From positions 1 through 64,000 of the forward strand of contig NZ_LBDA02000012.1 of NCBI RefSeq assembly GCF_000980885.2: a stretch of 64,000 bases of DNA, in the 5' to 3' direction. This document shows, piece after piece, positions 56,980 through 64,000 of the stretch. The translations under genes and the position numbers were made by a program. Each line of letters begins with the position of its first letter. Position 1 is the first letter of the stretch. Source of the stretch: Streptomyces malaysiense (GTDB lineage Bacteria > Actinomycetota > Actinomycetes > Streptomycetales > Streptomycetaceae). The notes under the pieces were generated by a model, which searched no databases, was not told the DNA's origin, and saw only the letters and a program-made list of their open reading frames with translations.

Positions 56980-57831
56980 GTGGACAGAGCGGAACTGGGA
57001 GCCTTCCTGCGCAGCAGGCGCGAGCGGATCGGACCGGCCGACGTCGGACTGCCCCTCGGGCCGCGCCGTCGTACGCCGGGACTGCGGCGCGAGGAGGTGG
57101 CGGCGCTGGCGTTCATCTCCACCGAGTACTACGCCCGGCTCGAACAGGCCCGCGCCCCGCGCCCCTCGCGCGAGGTGCTGGCCGGGTTGTCCCGGGCACT
57201 GCGGTTGACCGACGCCGAACGCGATCATCTCCACCGGCTGGCCGGCGCCCCGCCGAGCACCGCGCCCGGACCCCCGCGCGAGGTCCGGCAGAGCGTCCTC
57301 GACCTGGTGCACCGGCTCCCGGGCGCTGCGGCCTTCGTCACCTCGGCCACCCTGGAGGTGCTCGCCTGGAACGACCTGGCGGCCGCCCTCATGGAGGACT
57401 TCTCGGCCCTGCCCCGCCGCGACCGCAACCTCGCCCGCCGGGCCTTCCTCGGACCGGGCGCCGAGGGCAGGGGGCTGTACGGGGTGTCCGACACCGCCGC
57501 GTTCGCGCGGCACGCCGCGAGCCGCCTGCGCACCGCCGCAGTCCGCTATCCGGACGACCCCGAGGTGTCCGGACTGATCCGCGAACTCCTGGACGGCAGC
57601 GCGGACTTCGCCCGCCTGTGGGCCGCCCGCGAGGTGGACGGCGGACCGACCGTGCGAAAGACCTTCCGGCACCCGCTGGTGGGACCGGTCGCCGTCAACT
57701 GCGACGCCCTCGAACTGACCGACCGCGACCAGCAGGTCGTCATCTACACGGCCGTCCCGGGCTCCTCCTCCGAGGAGGCCCTGCGGCTGCTGTCGGTCAT
57801 CGGCACCCAGCGTATGACGACCCCCGGCTGA
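56980..57831 (+). CDS. XRE-family regulator with an MmyB-like ligand domain
   Basis: 283 residues from a GTG at 56980. The helix-turn-helix (about 5-75) has LGAFLRSRRERI, TPGLRREEVAALAFIS and YYARLEQARAPRPS. The MmyB-like PAS-type domain (about 100-275) has VLAWNDLAAAL and GRGLYGVSD; such domains bind fatty acid-like ligands. In Streptomyces this family usually sits divergent from an SDR gene that it represses, exactly as here. Confidence 0.9.
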   Translation: MDRAELGAFLRSRRERIGPADVGLPLGPRRRTPGLRREEVAALAFISTEYYARLEQARAPRPSREVLAGLSRALRLTDAERDHLHRLAGAPPSTAPGPPREVRQSVLDLVHRLPGAAAFVTSATLEVLAWNDLAAALMEDFSALPRRDRNLARRAFLGPGAEGRGLYGVSDTAAFARHAASRLRTAAVRYPDDPEVSGLIRELLDGSADFARLWAAREVDGGPTVRKTFRHPLVGPVAVNCDALELTDRDQQVVIYTAVPGSSSEEALRLLSVIGTQRMTTPG

Positions 57832-57881
57832 GCGGGTCGGGCGGGAGCGCGGCCGTCCGGCCGGGCCCTGGTGTTCGGATC

Positions 57882-58271
57882 ATGACAGAGCGACGGGCCA
57901 TCCCCGGCGGTTCGGTCGTCGAGGAGCAGATCGGTTACGCCCGTGCCGTGGTCGACGGAGACCAGGTGCATGTGTCCGGGACCACCGGGTTCGACTACAG
58001 CGCCATGACCATCTCGGACGACGTGGTGGAGCAGGCCGGGCAGTGCCTGTGCAACATCGGGGCCGCACTGGCCGAGGCGGGGTGCACGTTCGCCGATGTG
58101 GTGCGGGTGCGCTGTCTGCTGTCCGACCGTGCGGACTTCGAGCCCTGCTGGCCGGTGCTGCGCGCCTGTTTCGGCGAGGTCCGTCCGGCCGCCACCATGA
58201 TGGAGTGCGGTCTCGCCGACCCGCGGATGAAGATCGAGATCGGGGTGTACGCCCGCCGCGCCGGCGGCTGA
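57882..58271 (+). CDS. RidA/YjgF-family protein
   Basis: 129 residues from the ATG at 57882. The fold signature is present: VSGTTGFDYS, a middle helix with CLCNIGAALAEAG, and DVVRVRCLLSDRADFEPCW with the Arg that binds the substrate carboxylate. The end has RMKIEIGVYARR, a variant of the usual VEIEAVA. RidA proteins hydrolyse reactive enamines and imines; this one belongs to the wider YjgF group whose role may differ. It follows the XRE gene by 50 bp on the same strand. Confidence 0.85.
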   Translation: MTERRAIPGGSVVEEQIGYARAVVDGDQVHVSGTTGFDYSAMTISDDVVEQAGQCLCNIGAALAEAGCTFADVVRVRCLLSDRADFEPCWPVLRACFGEVRPAATMMECGLADPRMKIEIGVYARRAGG

Positions 58272-58288
58272 ACCCGTACCGCGCCGCG

Positions 58289-59515
58289 CTACTTGGCCGG
58301 GCGCAGGAACGAACTCCAGCCGCCCGGCGGCTTCTCGCCGACCTCCAGGGTGCGCAGGCGCGCGAGGATCGCCGGGTCCTGGGCGTCGAGCCAGTCGACG
58401 AACTGCCGGAAGGAGACCAGCCGTACCTCCGGCCGCCCGGCGATCTGCCGCAGCGCCTCCTCGACCGCGTCCATGTAGATGCCGCCGTTCCACTGCTCGA
58501 AGTGGTTGCCGATGAACAGCGGAGCGCGGTTCGCCTCGTAGGCCCGGTCGAAGCCCGCCATGTACGCCTGGGAGGTCTGGGCGCGCCAGTAGGGGTAGTT
58601 GTACGAGGGGGCGCGCGTCGAGTTCAGGGACTGGTTGGCGAGCATGTTCCAGTCCATGGACAGCACCTCGAAGCTGCGTCCGGGGAACGGGATGCCCTGC
58701 AGCGGCAGATCCCACACGCCCTCCCGCTTCCTCGGCCAGCGCTGCACCCCGCCCGGCGAGGACGCGTCGTACCGCCAGCCCAGTTCGCGCGCGGTCGGCA
58801 GCAGGTTCTCCTGGCCGAGCAGACAGGGGGTGCGGCCGCCCACGAGTTCCTTGTCGTAGTCGAAGGGGAGCGGCGGCTCGTCGTGCCAACCGGTGTTGGT
58901 GCGCCAGGTCTTGACGAAGGTCCGGGCCTGTTCGATCTCCGAGCGCCACTGCGCCGGGGTCCAGTCGGCCACCGATCCGGAGCCCTCGCAGAAATGGCCG
59001 TTGAAGTGCGTGCCGATCTCGTGCCCGTCGAGCCAGGCCTGGCGTACGTACTTCAGGGTCTCCTTGATGTGCGCGTCGGTCAGATAGCCGATGTCCGAGG
59101 CGCCGACCGGGTTGTTCGGCGGCCGGTACAGCCGCTTCTTGTCCTCCGGCAGCAGATAGAGGCCGGACAGGAAGAAGGTCATACGGGCGTCGTGCTCGCG
59201 GGCGAGTTCCAGGAAGCGCGGGAAGAGCCCGGTGCCGAGTTCGCCCGCGCCGTCCCAGGAGAACACCACGAACTGCGGCGGGGTCTCGCCCGGTTCCAGC
59301 CGGGTGGGCGCGTCCGGCTGGTTCGGCTGGCGCCCGGTGTACGAGGTCGAGCCGTCGCCGATCAGCCGGGGCGCCTGCCGCCGGCCGCCGGGCCCGGACG
59401 AGCCGAGGCCCCGTCCGTCCCCGTCGCATCCGGTCAGCGCGGCGGCCGCCACGCCGAGACCGGCGCCGAGGCCCAGGCGCGCCGCACTCCGGCGGCTGAT
59501 TCCACTCGACGCCAC
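58289..59515 (-). CDS. Exported polysaccharide deacetylase-like lipoprotein
   Basis: 408 residues from a GTG at 59515 with GAGGAGG eight bases upstream. The signal has SRRSAARLGLGAGLG (twin arginine) and a lipobox LTGC. The deacetylase-like fold has VVFSWDGAGE with the first Asp, GHEIGTHFNGHF with two His, and a final WLDAQDP. Several usual CE4 motifs are changed, so activity is uncertain. It should be anchored outside the membrane and act on cell-wall or external polysaccharide. Convergent with the RidA gene. Confidence 0.8.
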   Translation of the reverse strand: MASSGISRRSAARLGLGAGLGVAAAALTGCDGDGRGLGSSGPGGRRQAPRLIGDGSTSYTGRQPNQPDAPTRLEPGETPPQFVVFSWDGAGELGTGLFPRFLELAREHDARMTFFLSGLYLLPEDKKRLYRPPNNPVGASDIGYLTDAHIKETLKYVRQAWLDGHEIGTHFNGHFCEGSGSVADWTPAQWRSEIEQARTFVKTWRTNTGWHDEPPLPFDYDKELVGGRTPCLLGQENLLPTARELGWRYDASSPGGVQRWPRKREGVWDLPLQGIPFPGRSFEVLSMDWNMLANQSLNSTRAPSYNYPYWRAQTSQAYMAGFDRAYEANRAPLFIGNHFEQWNGGIYMDAVEEALRQIAGRPEVRLVSFRQFVDWLDAQDPAILARLRTLEVGEKPPGGWSSFLRPAK

Positions 59516-59677
59516 ACCATCGCCTCCTCGACCGGGGCATTCGATTCGTCCGATGTGTCGCATCATATGAACGATAAGCATATAAACGGTGTTATTTGAC
59601 GCGGCGTGGTGCGCAAAAGGACGGACACGAGCCCCGGTCCGTGGACGCAGGCCCCGGGACCGACGCCCGGGGGCCGG

Positions 59678-60556
59678 TCAGGTCGCGAGCCCCTCCTCGG
59701 CCGTTGCCGGCCCGACCGTGACACGCTGTACCGCCCGGCTCAGCACCAGCACGCCCGCGACGATCATGAGCGCCCCGCCCGCCTCCGGCGCCAGCCACCA
59801 GCCCGTGCGGACCCGCTCGTGGAACAGGGCGATGCCGAGGGCCAGGCTCACCACCGCGTCGCCGATGGTCAGTGCGGGCTGGGCCGCGGTCAGCGGGCCC
59901 GCCTGGAGCGCGTTCTCCAGGAACAGGACGGCGGCCACCCCGGCGAGCGCGAAGCCGTACGTCTGCCAGGACCGCAGGAACGCCAGGAACCCCTGGTCGG
60001 CGAAGGTGCTGGAGGCCGACTTCAGCAGCGCCGCGGTCAGCGCGTTGCCCGTGGCGGCGGCGGCCGCCAGCAGCGCGGCGCGCCGGACCGCCGGGCGTCC
60101 GGGGGTGGCGAGGAGCGCGGCACCGGCCATGGCGCCCACGCACAGGCACAGTGCCGGGATCCACCGGGCGAGCGGCGCCTGGCCGAGGGTGCCGTGCGGC
60201 GCGGCCGCGATCAGCAGCACGGCGAGTCCCACCACACAGCTCACGACGCCCCACCAGCCCGTACGGGGCAGCCGCCGGTGCATCAGCGGCGCGGCGACCA
60301 GCAGCGCGAAGGGCAGCTCCAGGACGAACAGCGGCTGGACCAGCGTCAGCGGTCCATTGACCAAGGCTAGGCTCTGGAACAGGGCCGCGCAGATCACACC
60401 GGCCATGCCGATCATCCAGAACGGCCGGCGCACCAGCTCCGCGAGCAGCCGGACGCCGCCGCGGCTGCTCGCGGAGGCGGCCTTGCGCTGGAACGCGGTG
60501 CCGGCGGCGTTGCTCGCCGCGCCCGCGACGGCGAACGCCGCCGCCAGTCCGATCAC
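59678..60556 (-). CDS. DMT-superfamily transporter
   Basis: 292 residues from a GTG at 60556 with GGGAGGGA seven bases upstream. Nine to ten hydrophobic segments are seen, with the EamA-type duplication; the first helix has GAASNAAGTAFQRKA and loops have FQSLALVNGPLTLVQPLFVLE, shown here only by its ends FQSL and FVLE. It resembles the actinobacterial DMT proteins sometimes annotated as magnesium or small-molecule transporters. The substrate is unknown. Confidence 0.85.
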   Translation of the reverse strand: MIGLAAAFAVAGAASNAAGTAFQRKAASASSRGGVRLLAELVRRPFWMIGMAGVICAALFQSLALVNGPLTLVQPLFVLELPFALLVAAPLMHRRLPRTGWWGVVSCVVGLAVLLIAAAPHGTLGQAPLARWIPALCLCVGAMAGAALLATPGRPAVRRAALLAAAAATGNALTAALLKSASSTFADQGFLAFLRSWQTYGFALAGVAAVLFLENALQAGPLTAAQPALTIGDAVVSLALGIALFHERVRTGWWLAPEAGGALMIVAGVLVLSRAVQRVTVGPATAEEGLAT

Positions 60557-60655
60557 GGCAGTCCCTCCCGCCTGCGGTCATGTCGTCCCGAGGAGTCCTG
60601 CTCACAGCCTCTCCCAGGCTACGGAAGATCACCGCGCGGCGCGGGGCGGGAGAGC

Positions 60656-60697
60656 CGGTCGGGCCCGTCCGGTGCGCTCACCGGACGGGCCCGACCG
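60656..60697 (-). terminator. Hairpin terminator of the chitinase gene
   Basis: A perfect 19-bp stem (left arm 60656-60674, right arm 60679-60697) with loop cgct lies 10 bp after the chitinase stop on the minus strand. Confidence 0.85.
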
Positions 60698-60707
60698 CGG
60701 GGAGGAG

Positions 60708-62462
60708 TCAGGAGAGGGCGAGGTCGTCGGCGTAGACCGCGCCCTGGCCGTACCAGCCGTGCACGTACACGGTGACCGTGCCGGAGGAGCCGGTGGTGAA
60801 CGGCACCGTCAGCTTCTGCCAGGAGGAGGACGAGGCCCAGGTGCTGGCCGTGGCGCCGCCGCTGACACCGAGGTAGGCGTACGGCCCCTGCACCCAGCCG
60901 CTGAGGGAGTAGGACGTGTTCGGCTTGAGGGTGAGGGTCTGGGCGCACTGGCCGGTCGCCGAGGAGGTCGGCGTGGTCTTCAGCGCGTGGCTGCCCCCGT
61001 GCGCCGGGGAGGAGACCACGGAGGCCCCGCTGTCGCAGGTCCAGGGCGACAGCGAACCGCTCTCGAAGTCGCCGTTGGAGAGGGCCGTCGGGGTGCCGCC
61101 GCCGGACCCGTTCACGGTCAGGTCGAAGGTGGAGCTGTGGGTGGCGGAGCCCGCCGTGCCGGTGACGGTCAGCGGGTAGGTGCCCGGCGCCGTGGAGGCG
61201 GCCGTCCGCACGGTGAGCGTGGAGCTGCCGCCCGCGGTGACCGAGGTGGGGCTCAGCGTCGCGGTCACCCCGCTCGGCGCCCCGCTGACCGTGAGGCCGA
61301 CGGACTGGGCGCTGCCCGAGGTCACCGACGTCTTCACGGTCGCCGTCGTGGCGGCGCCGGGGTCGAGGGCGGCGCCGGCGGGGGAGAGGGAGACCGAGAA
61401 GTCGTTGGCCGGCGGGGTGGTCGTACCGCCCGAGAACGGTGCGAAGGTGTGCGTGAAGTACCAGGTGTCCTGGCTGATGCCCGAGCAGCTGTCGGAGCCG
61501 CCGGTGCCGGGGCAGCCGCCGTTGTCGCGCTGCAGCGCCCAGAAGGAGAGGGTGTTGATGCCCTTGGAGACCGCCCAGTTGTACACAGTCGTCGCGTCGG
61601 CGGTGGCGAAGGTCTCGGCCGCGCCGTAGTCGTCGATGCCGGGCATCTCGGTGACGCCGATCATGTTCCACAGCTGGCTGTCCGACAGGTTCGGGTACAG
61701 CGAGGCGAGCTGGTCGTGCAGCCCGCTCGCGGCCGTCTGGGTGTCGGTGGCCATGTGGTGGGTGGCGCCGTCGTAGTAGTCGAACGTCATGAGGTTGACG
61801 ACGTCCACCTTGGCGCCCGCGTTCTTGGCGCTGCGCAGCACCGCGAGCCCGCTGCCGGCGAGCCCGCTCGTGGTGGTGGGCAGGGTGTACGAGAACTGCA
61901 CCGAGCGCCCGTTGGCGGCGGCCCAGTCCTGGACCTTCTTGATCGCCTGGTTGCGGCGGTCGATGCCGGCCTGGTTGGTCAGCGAGTTGTCCTCGACGTC
62001 CATGTCGAGACGGGATACGTCGTACGTGGTGATGATCTTCTCGTATGCGGCCGCGATGGAGTCGACGTCGGTGCAGCTGTCGGCGATCTCGGTGCCTCCG
62101 TCGTCGGCGGCGTACCCGCCGAGCGAGGGGATGACGTCGCCGCCGCGCGAGCGGATGGTGCTGAAGTCGGAGCCGTAGACCGAGGAATCGACGGGGGTGC
62201 CGGTGTCGCCGTCCCAGTAGGGCGTGCAGGAGCCCTTCTTCTCGGTCTGGATGAAGGCCATGGTCAGGTACTTGGCGCCGGAGGACTGGGCGAGCGCGGC
62301 GGGGCTGTCGCCGTTGTACGCCTCGAAGTAAGGGGCGAAGACGTGCGCGGGCAGCGGTGTCGCCGCGTGCGCGGTGCCTCCGATCCCCAGGGCCAGCCCC
62401 GCGGACGCGGCCAGGGTGGCCACGCCGGTGAGCAGGGCGCGTACGGATCTCGGACGGGTCAT
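60708..62462 (-). CDS. Secreted GH18 chitinase with a C-terminal carbohydrate-binding module
   Basis: 584 residues. A Sec signal peptide (1-33, ending AHA) is followed by a GH18 domain (about 35-345). The catalytic motif is RLDMDVED, with Glu as acid/base; [10 protein letters not shown] and [10 protein letters not shown] are further GH18 signatures. A fibronectin- or BACON-like linker domain (about 355-450) and a CBM4/9-like module (about 460-584, starting [14 protein letters not shown]) complete the protein. It degrades chitin outside the cell. Two dre sites upstream put it under DasR. Confidence 0.93.
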   Translation of the reverse strand: MTRPRSVRALLTGVATLAASAGLALGIGGTAHAATPLPAHVFAPYFEAYNGDSPAALAQSSGAKYLTMAFIQTEKKGSCTPYWDGDTGTPVDSSVYGSDFSTIRSRGGDVIPSLGGYAADDGGTEIADSCTDVDSIAAAYEKIITTYDVSRLDMDVEDNSLTNQAGIDRRNQAIKKVQDWAAANGRSVQFSYTLPTTTSGLAGSGLAVLRSAKNAGAKVDVVNLMTFDYYDGATHHMATDTQTAASGLHDQLASLYPNLSDSQLWNMIGVTEMPGIDDYGAAETFATADATTVYNWAVSKGINTLSFWALQRDNGGCPGTGGSDSCSGISQDTWYFTHTFAPFSGGTTTPPANDFSVSLSPAGAALDPGAATTATVKTSVTSGSAQSVGLTVSGAPSGVTATLSPTSVTAGGSSTLTVRTAASTAPGTYPLTVTGTAGSATHSSTFDLTVNGSGGGTPTALSNGDFESGSLSPWTCDSGASVVSSPAHGGSHALKTTPTSSATGQCAQTLTLKPNTSYSLSGWVQGPYAYLGVSGGATASTWASSSSWQKLTVPFTTGSSGTVTVYVHGWYGQGAVYADDLALS

Positions 62463-62532
62463 CGGGTACTCCCGGTTGGCGAACGACAGTCGATCGAGCG
62501 GGGGTGGCGCACGGTAGGGCCCGGCCGGGGCT

Positions 62533-62564
62533 ACTGGTCTAGGCCATAATTGGTCTGGACCAAA
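62533..62564. promoter_or_regulatory. Two adjoining DasR response elements (dre)
   Basis: ACTGGTCTAGGCCATA (62533-62548) and ATTGGTCTGGACCAAA (62549-62564) both fit the dre consensus ACTGGTCTAGACCACT. They abut exactly, as 16-bp direct repeats, 71-102 bp upstream of the chitinase ATG. Confidence 0.8.
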
Positions 62565-62647
62565 CCCCGGTCAAGGTGCGGGAGCCGCCTTTTTGCGTGT
62601 TCATGAAGCAATCAACTGTTCGTCCGCGGACCGGAGCTGACCGGAGG

Positions 62648-62929
62648 TCAGGTCGCGCGGGTGCCGCCACCTCGGCGGATACGGCCCAGCAGATCCCGGT
62701 GGTAGGCGGCGAGCCGCCCCTCGGGTACGGGAGCCGGACTGCCGGTGAGGGTGTACCAGGTGTCGCCGCCGAAGTGCTGGACGGCGACGCGCGCGCTGCG
62801 GCCGTCGGACCGCAGGATCGTGGCCACGGTGAGATCACCTGTGATGATGCCGGCCTCGTCCGTCATCGCCCCGCCGGGTCCGGCGGTGACCCGGTCGACA
62901 TAGCTGTTCACGCTCGGAGGGTTGCTCAT
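62648..62929 (-). CDS. Small hypothetical protein, 93 residues
   Basis: 93 residues from the ATG at 62929. It is soluble, with a beta-rich middle (VATILRSDGRSARVAVQHFGGDTWYTLTG; seen as two strands around RSDG and FGGDTW) and a basic helical end AYHRDLLGRIRRG. Related short proteins occur in Streptomyces without a function. No signal peptide or metal motif. The dre sites lie behind it, on the chitinase side. Coding status is supported by codon use and length only. Confidence 0.65.
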   Translation of the reverse strand: MSNPPSVNSYVDRVTAGPGGAMTDEAGIITGDLTVATILRSDGRSARVAVQHFGGDTWYTLTGSPAPVPEGRLAAYHRDLLGRIRRGGGTRAT

Positions 62930-63049
62930 GGGCCGCAGGGTTCCATCACGGCGGCCGCCGCACCGGGACCGGCCCTCACCCGCGCGTGTCCGGCCCCCGG
63001 CTCGCGCCCGTACCGGCCCGGGGAGCGGGGGAGCCGATGCCGCTGTGCC

Positions 63050-64000
63050 TCAGTCGACCGGCCAGGTGTGGACCGGGGCGTTGAGGTGCATGTAGTCGAT
63101 GTACAGCTCGGTCATGCGCCGCAGCGCCTCGTGCCGGGAGCAGTGGGTGCTGTCGATGATGTGGTGGAACATCTCCTTCTGCCACACGGCGCCGTTGCGG
63201 GCCGCCACACAGCGCTGCTCGATGATGCCGAGCAGCGGCTCCCGCCACGCCGCGTCCATCCCCGAGCGCTCCAGCCCGCGGTGGGCGAGCGGCAGCAGCC
63301 GGCGCAGCACCAGTTCGGGCGCGGTGACCTCGCCGGCGCCCGGCCAGTACAGCAGTGCCTCCATGCCGTGGCGGGCGGCGCTGTGCAGGTTCTCCTCGGC
63401 GGCCTTGAAGGACATCCGTGACCACACCGGCCGGTCCTCCTCGACCAGCGCGCGGGTGAGCCCGTAATAGAGGGCGCCGTTGGCCAGGGTGTCGGCGACC
63501 GTCGGACCGGCGGGGAGCACCCGGTTCTCCACGCGGATGTGCGGCCGGTCGCGGGAGACGGCGTAGACGGGGCGGTTCCAGCGGTAGATCGTGCCGTTGT
63601 GCAGGGTGAGTTCACCGAGTTCGGGCACGTCGCCGCGGTCCAGCGTCTCCGCCGGGTCCTGGTCGTCGCACAGGGGGAGCAGGGCGGGGAAGTAGCGCAC
63701 GTTCTCCTCGAACAGGTCGAAGACGCTGTTGATCCACCGTTCCCCGAACCACACCCGGGGCCGTACGCCCTGCACCTTGATCTCCTGCGGGCGGGTGTCC
63801 GTGGCCTGTTCGAACAGCGGGATGCGCGTCTCGTGCCACAGCTCCTTGCCGAACAGGAAGGGCGCGTTCGCCGCGAGCGCGACCTGGACGCCGGCGATGG
63901 CCTGCGCGGCGTTCCAGTAGTCGGCGAACTCCTCGGGGGAGACCTGGAGATGGAACTGGGTGCTGGTGCAGGCCGCCTCCGGGGTGATGCTGTCCGCGTA
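63050..64000 (-). CDS. Glutamate-cysteine ligase-family protein (N-terminus beyond the window)
   Basis: 316 residues are visible; the frame is open to the right edge and the first visible codon is at 64000-63998. ACTSTQFHLQVSPEEFADYW at the edge and ANAPFLFGKELWHETRIPLF are typical of actinobacterial GCS2-like ligases. LGELTLHNGTIYRWNRPVY and IRVENRVLPAGPTVAD carry the substrate- and metal-binding residues. The C-terminal helical part ends HLNAPVHTWPVD. In this family gamma-glutamyl bonds to cysteine or amines are made with ATP. Streptomyces use ergothioneine and mycothiol, so the true acceptor is uncertain. Confidence 0.85.
   Translation of the reverse strand, partial: YADSITPEAACTSTQFHLQVSPEEFADYWNAAQAIAGVQVALAANAPFLFGKELWHETRIPLFEQATDTRPQEIKVQGVRPRVWFGERWINSVFDLFEENVRYFPALLPLCDDQDPAETLDRGDVPELGELTLHNGTIYRWNRPVYAVSRDRPHIRVENRVLPAGPTVADTLANGALYYGLTRALVEEDRPVWSRMSFKAAEENLHSAARHGMEALLYWPGAGEVTAPELVLRRLLPLAHRGLERSGMDAAWREPLLGIIEQRCVAARNGAVWQKEMFHHIIDSTHCSRHEALRRMTELYIDYMHLNAPVHTWPVD

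Noticed and set aside
59589..62549. 986-residue open frame on the plus strand
   Set aside because: It is a GC-rich shadow of the DMT transporter and chitinase genes on the other strand; Arg/Gly/Ala-rich without any domain.

Overview
The window is chromosomal DNA from a high-GC actinomycete, almost certainly a Streptomyces. Third codon positions are nearly all G or C. Genes are tightly packed with ATGA/GTGA overlaps. The families are typical of the genus: SpoIIE-type PP2C phosphatases, DUF6400, DUF6131 and SCO2400-type proteins, DasR-like dre sites, a FurA/KatG pair, and a blaL/blaA/blaB-like beta-lactamase locus. All calls rest on reading the sequence; no search was run.

Layout. Positions 1-95 hold the tail of a gene that lies mostly upstream. 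From 301 to 10274 are a ferredoxin-type metallo-beta-lactamase-fold protein, an alpha/beta hydrolase, and then what looks like one functional block: a polytopic GT-C-like membrane protein, a membrane molybdopterin oxidoreductase with a small membrane partner, a GT2 / DUF2064 / methyltransferase operon, a two-component system and an NAD-dependent epimerase with an inserted Cys/His motif. The block suggests synthesis or modification of a cell-surface glycan. From 10355 to 17268 are an SCO2400-type zinc-ribbon protein, a penicillin-binding protein, two convergent PP2C phosphatases that share their stop codons, and a 51-residue membrane protein. From 17396 to 23076 a TetR repressor faces a four-gene molybdenum hydroxylase operon (PaoABC-like plus XdhC) across a symmetrical double operator. 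From 23156 to 29152 are two FAD monooxygenases, a leaderless TPR-like gene, cysteine-free ribosomal protein L33, a DUF6400 / zinc-ribbon pair, an SGNH hydrolase, and a Rox-like rifampicin monooxygenase behind a perfect rifamycin-associated element. From 29262 to 39848 are a TetR/SDR pair with two operators, a secreted serine protease, an acetate transporter, a decayed GNAT gene with a 9-bp tandem repeat, leaderless furA with katG, and the bla cluster.

From 39879 to 44292 lies the most unusual part. Two almost identical 212-bp copies of an RNA-gene unit sit in direct orientation about 3.3 kb apart. Each encodes a 95-nt RNA with the acceptor stem, D arm, long variable arm and T arm of a serine-type (class II) tRNA, but the anticodon stem-loop is replaced by a stacked hairpin with no 7-nt loop. 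Between the copies lie an XRE/PPOX protein, a CBS/BON protein and a tandem universal stress protein, with candidate DevR/OsdR boxes. This looks like a small dormancy or hypoxia gene set.

From 44304 to 64000 are mainly exported proteins and small regulators: an N,N-dimethylformamidase-like lipoprotein, a phosphotransferase, a phospholipase C-family phosphoesterase, efeO-efeB without efeU, two polysaccharide deacetylase-type proteins, two GNATs, a frameshifted SGNH hydrolase, an SDR with a divergent XRE regulator, a RidA protein, a DMT transporter, a GH18 chitinase under two dre sites, and a truncated glutamate-cysteine ligase at the right edge.
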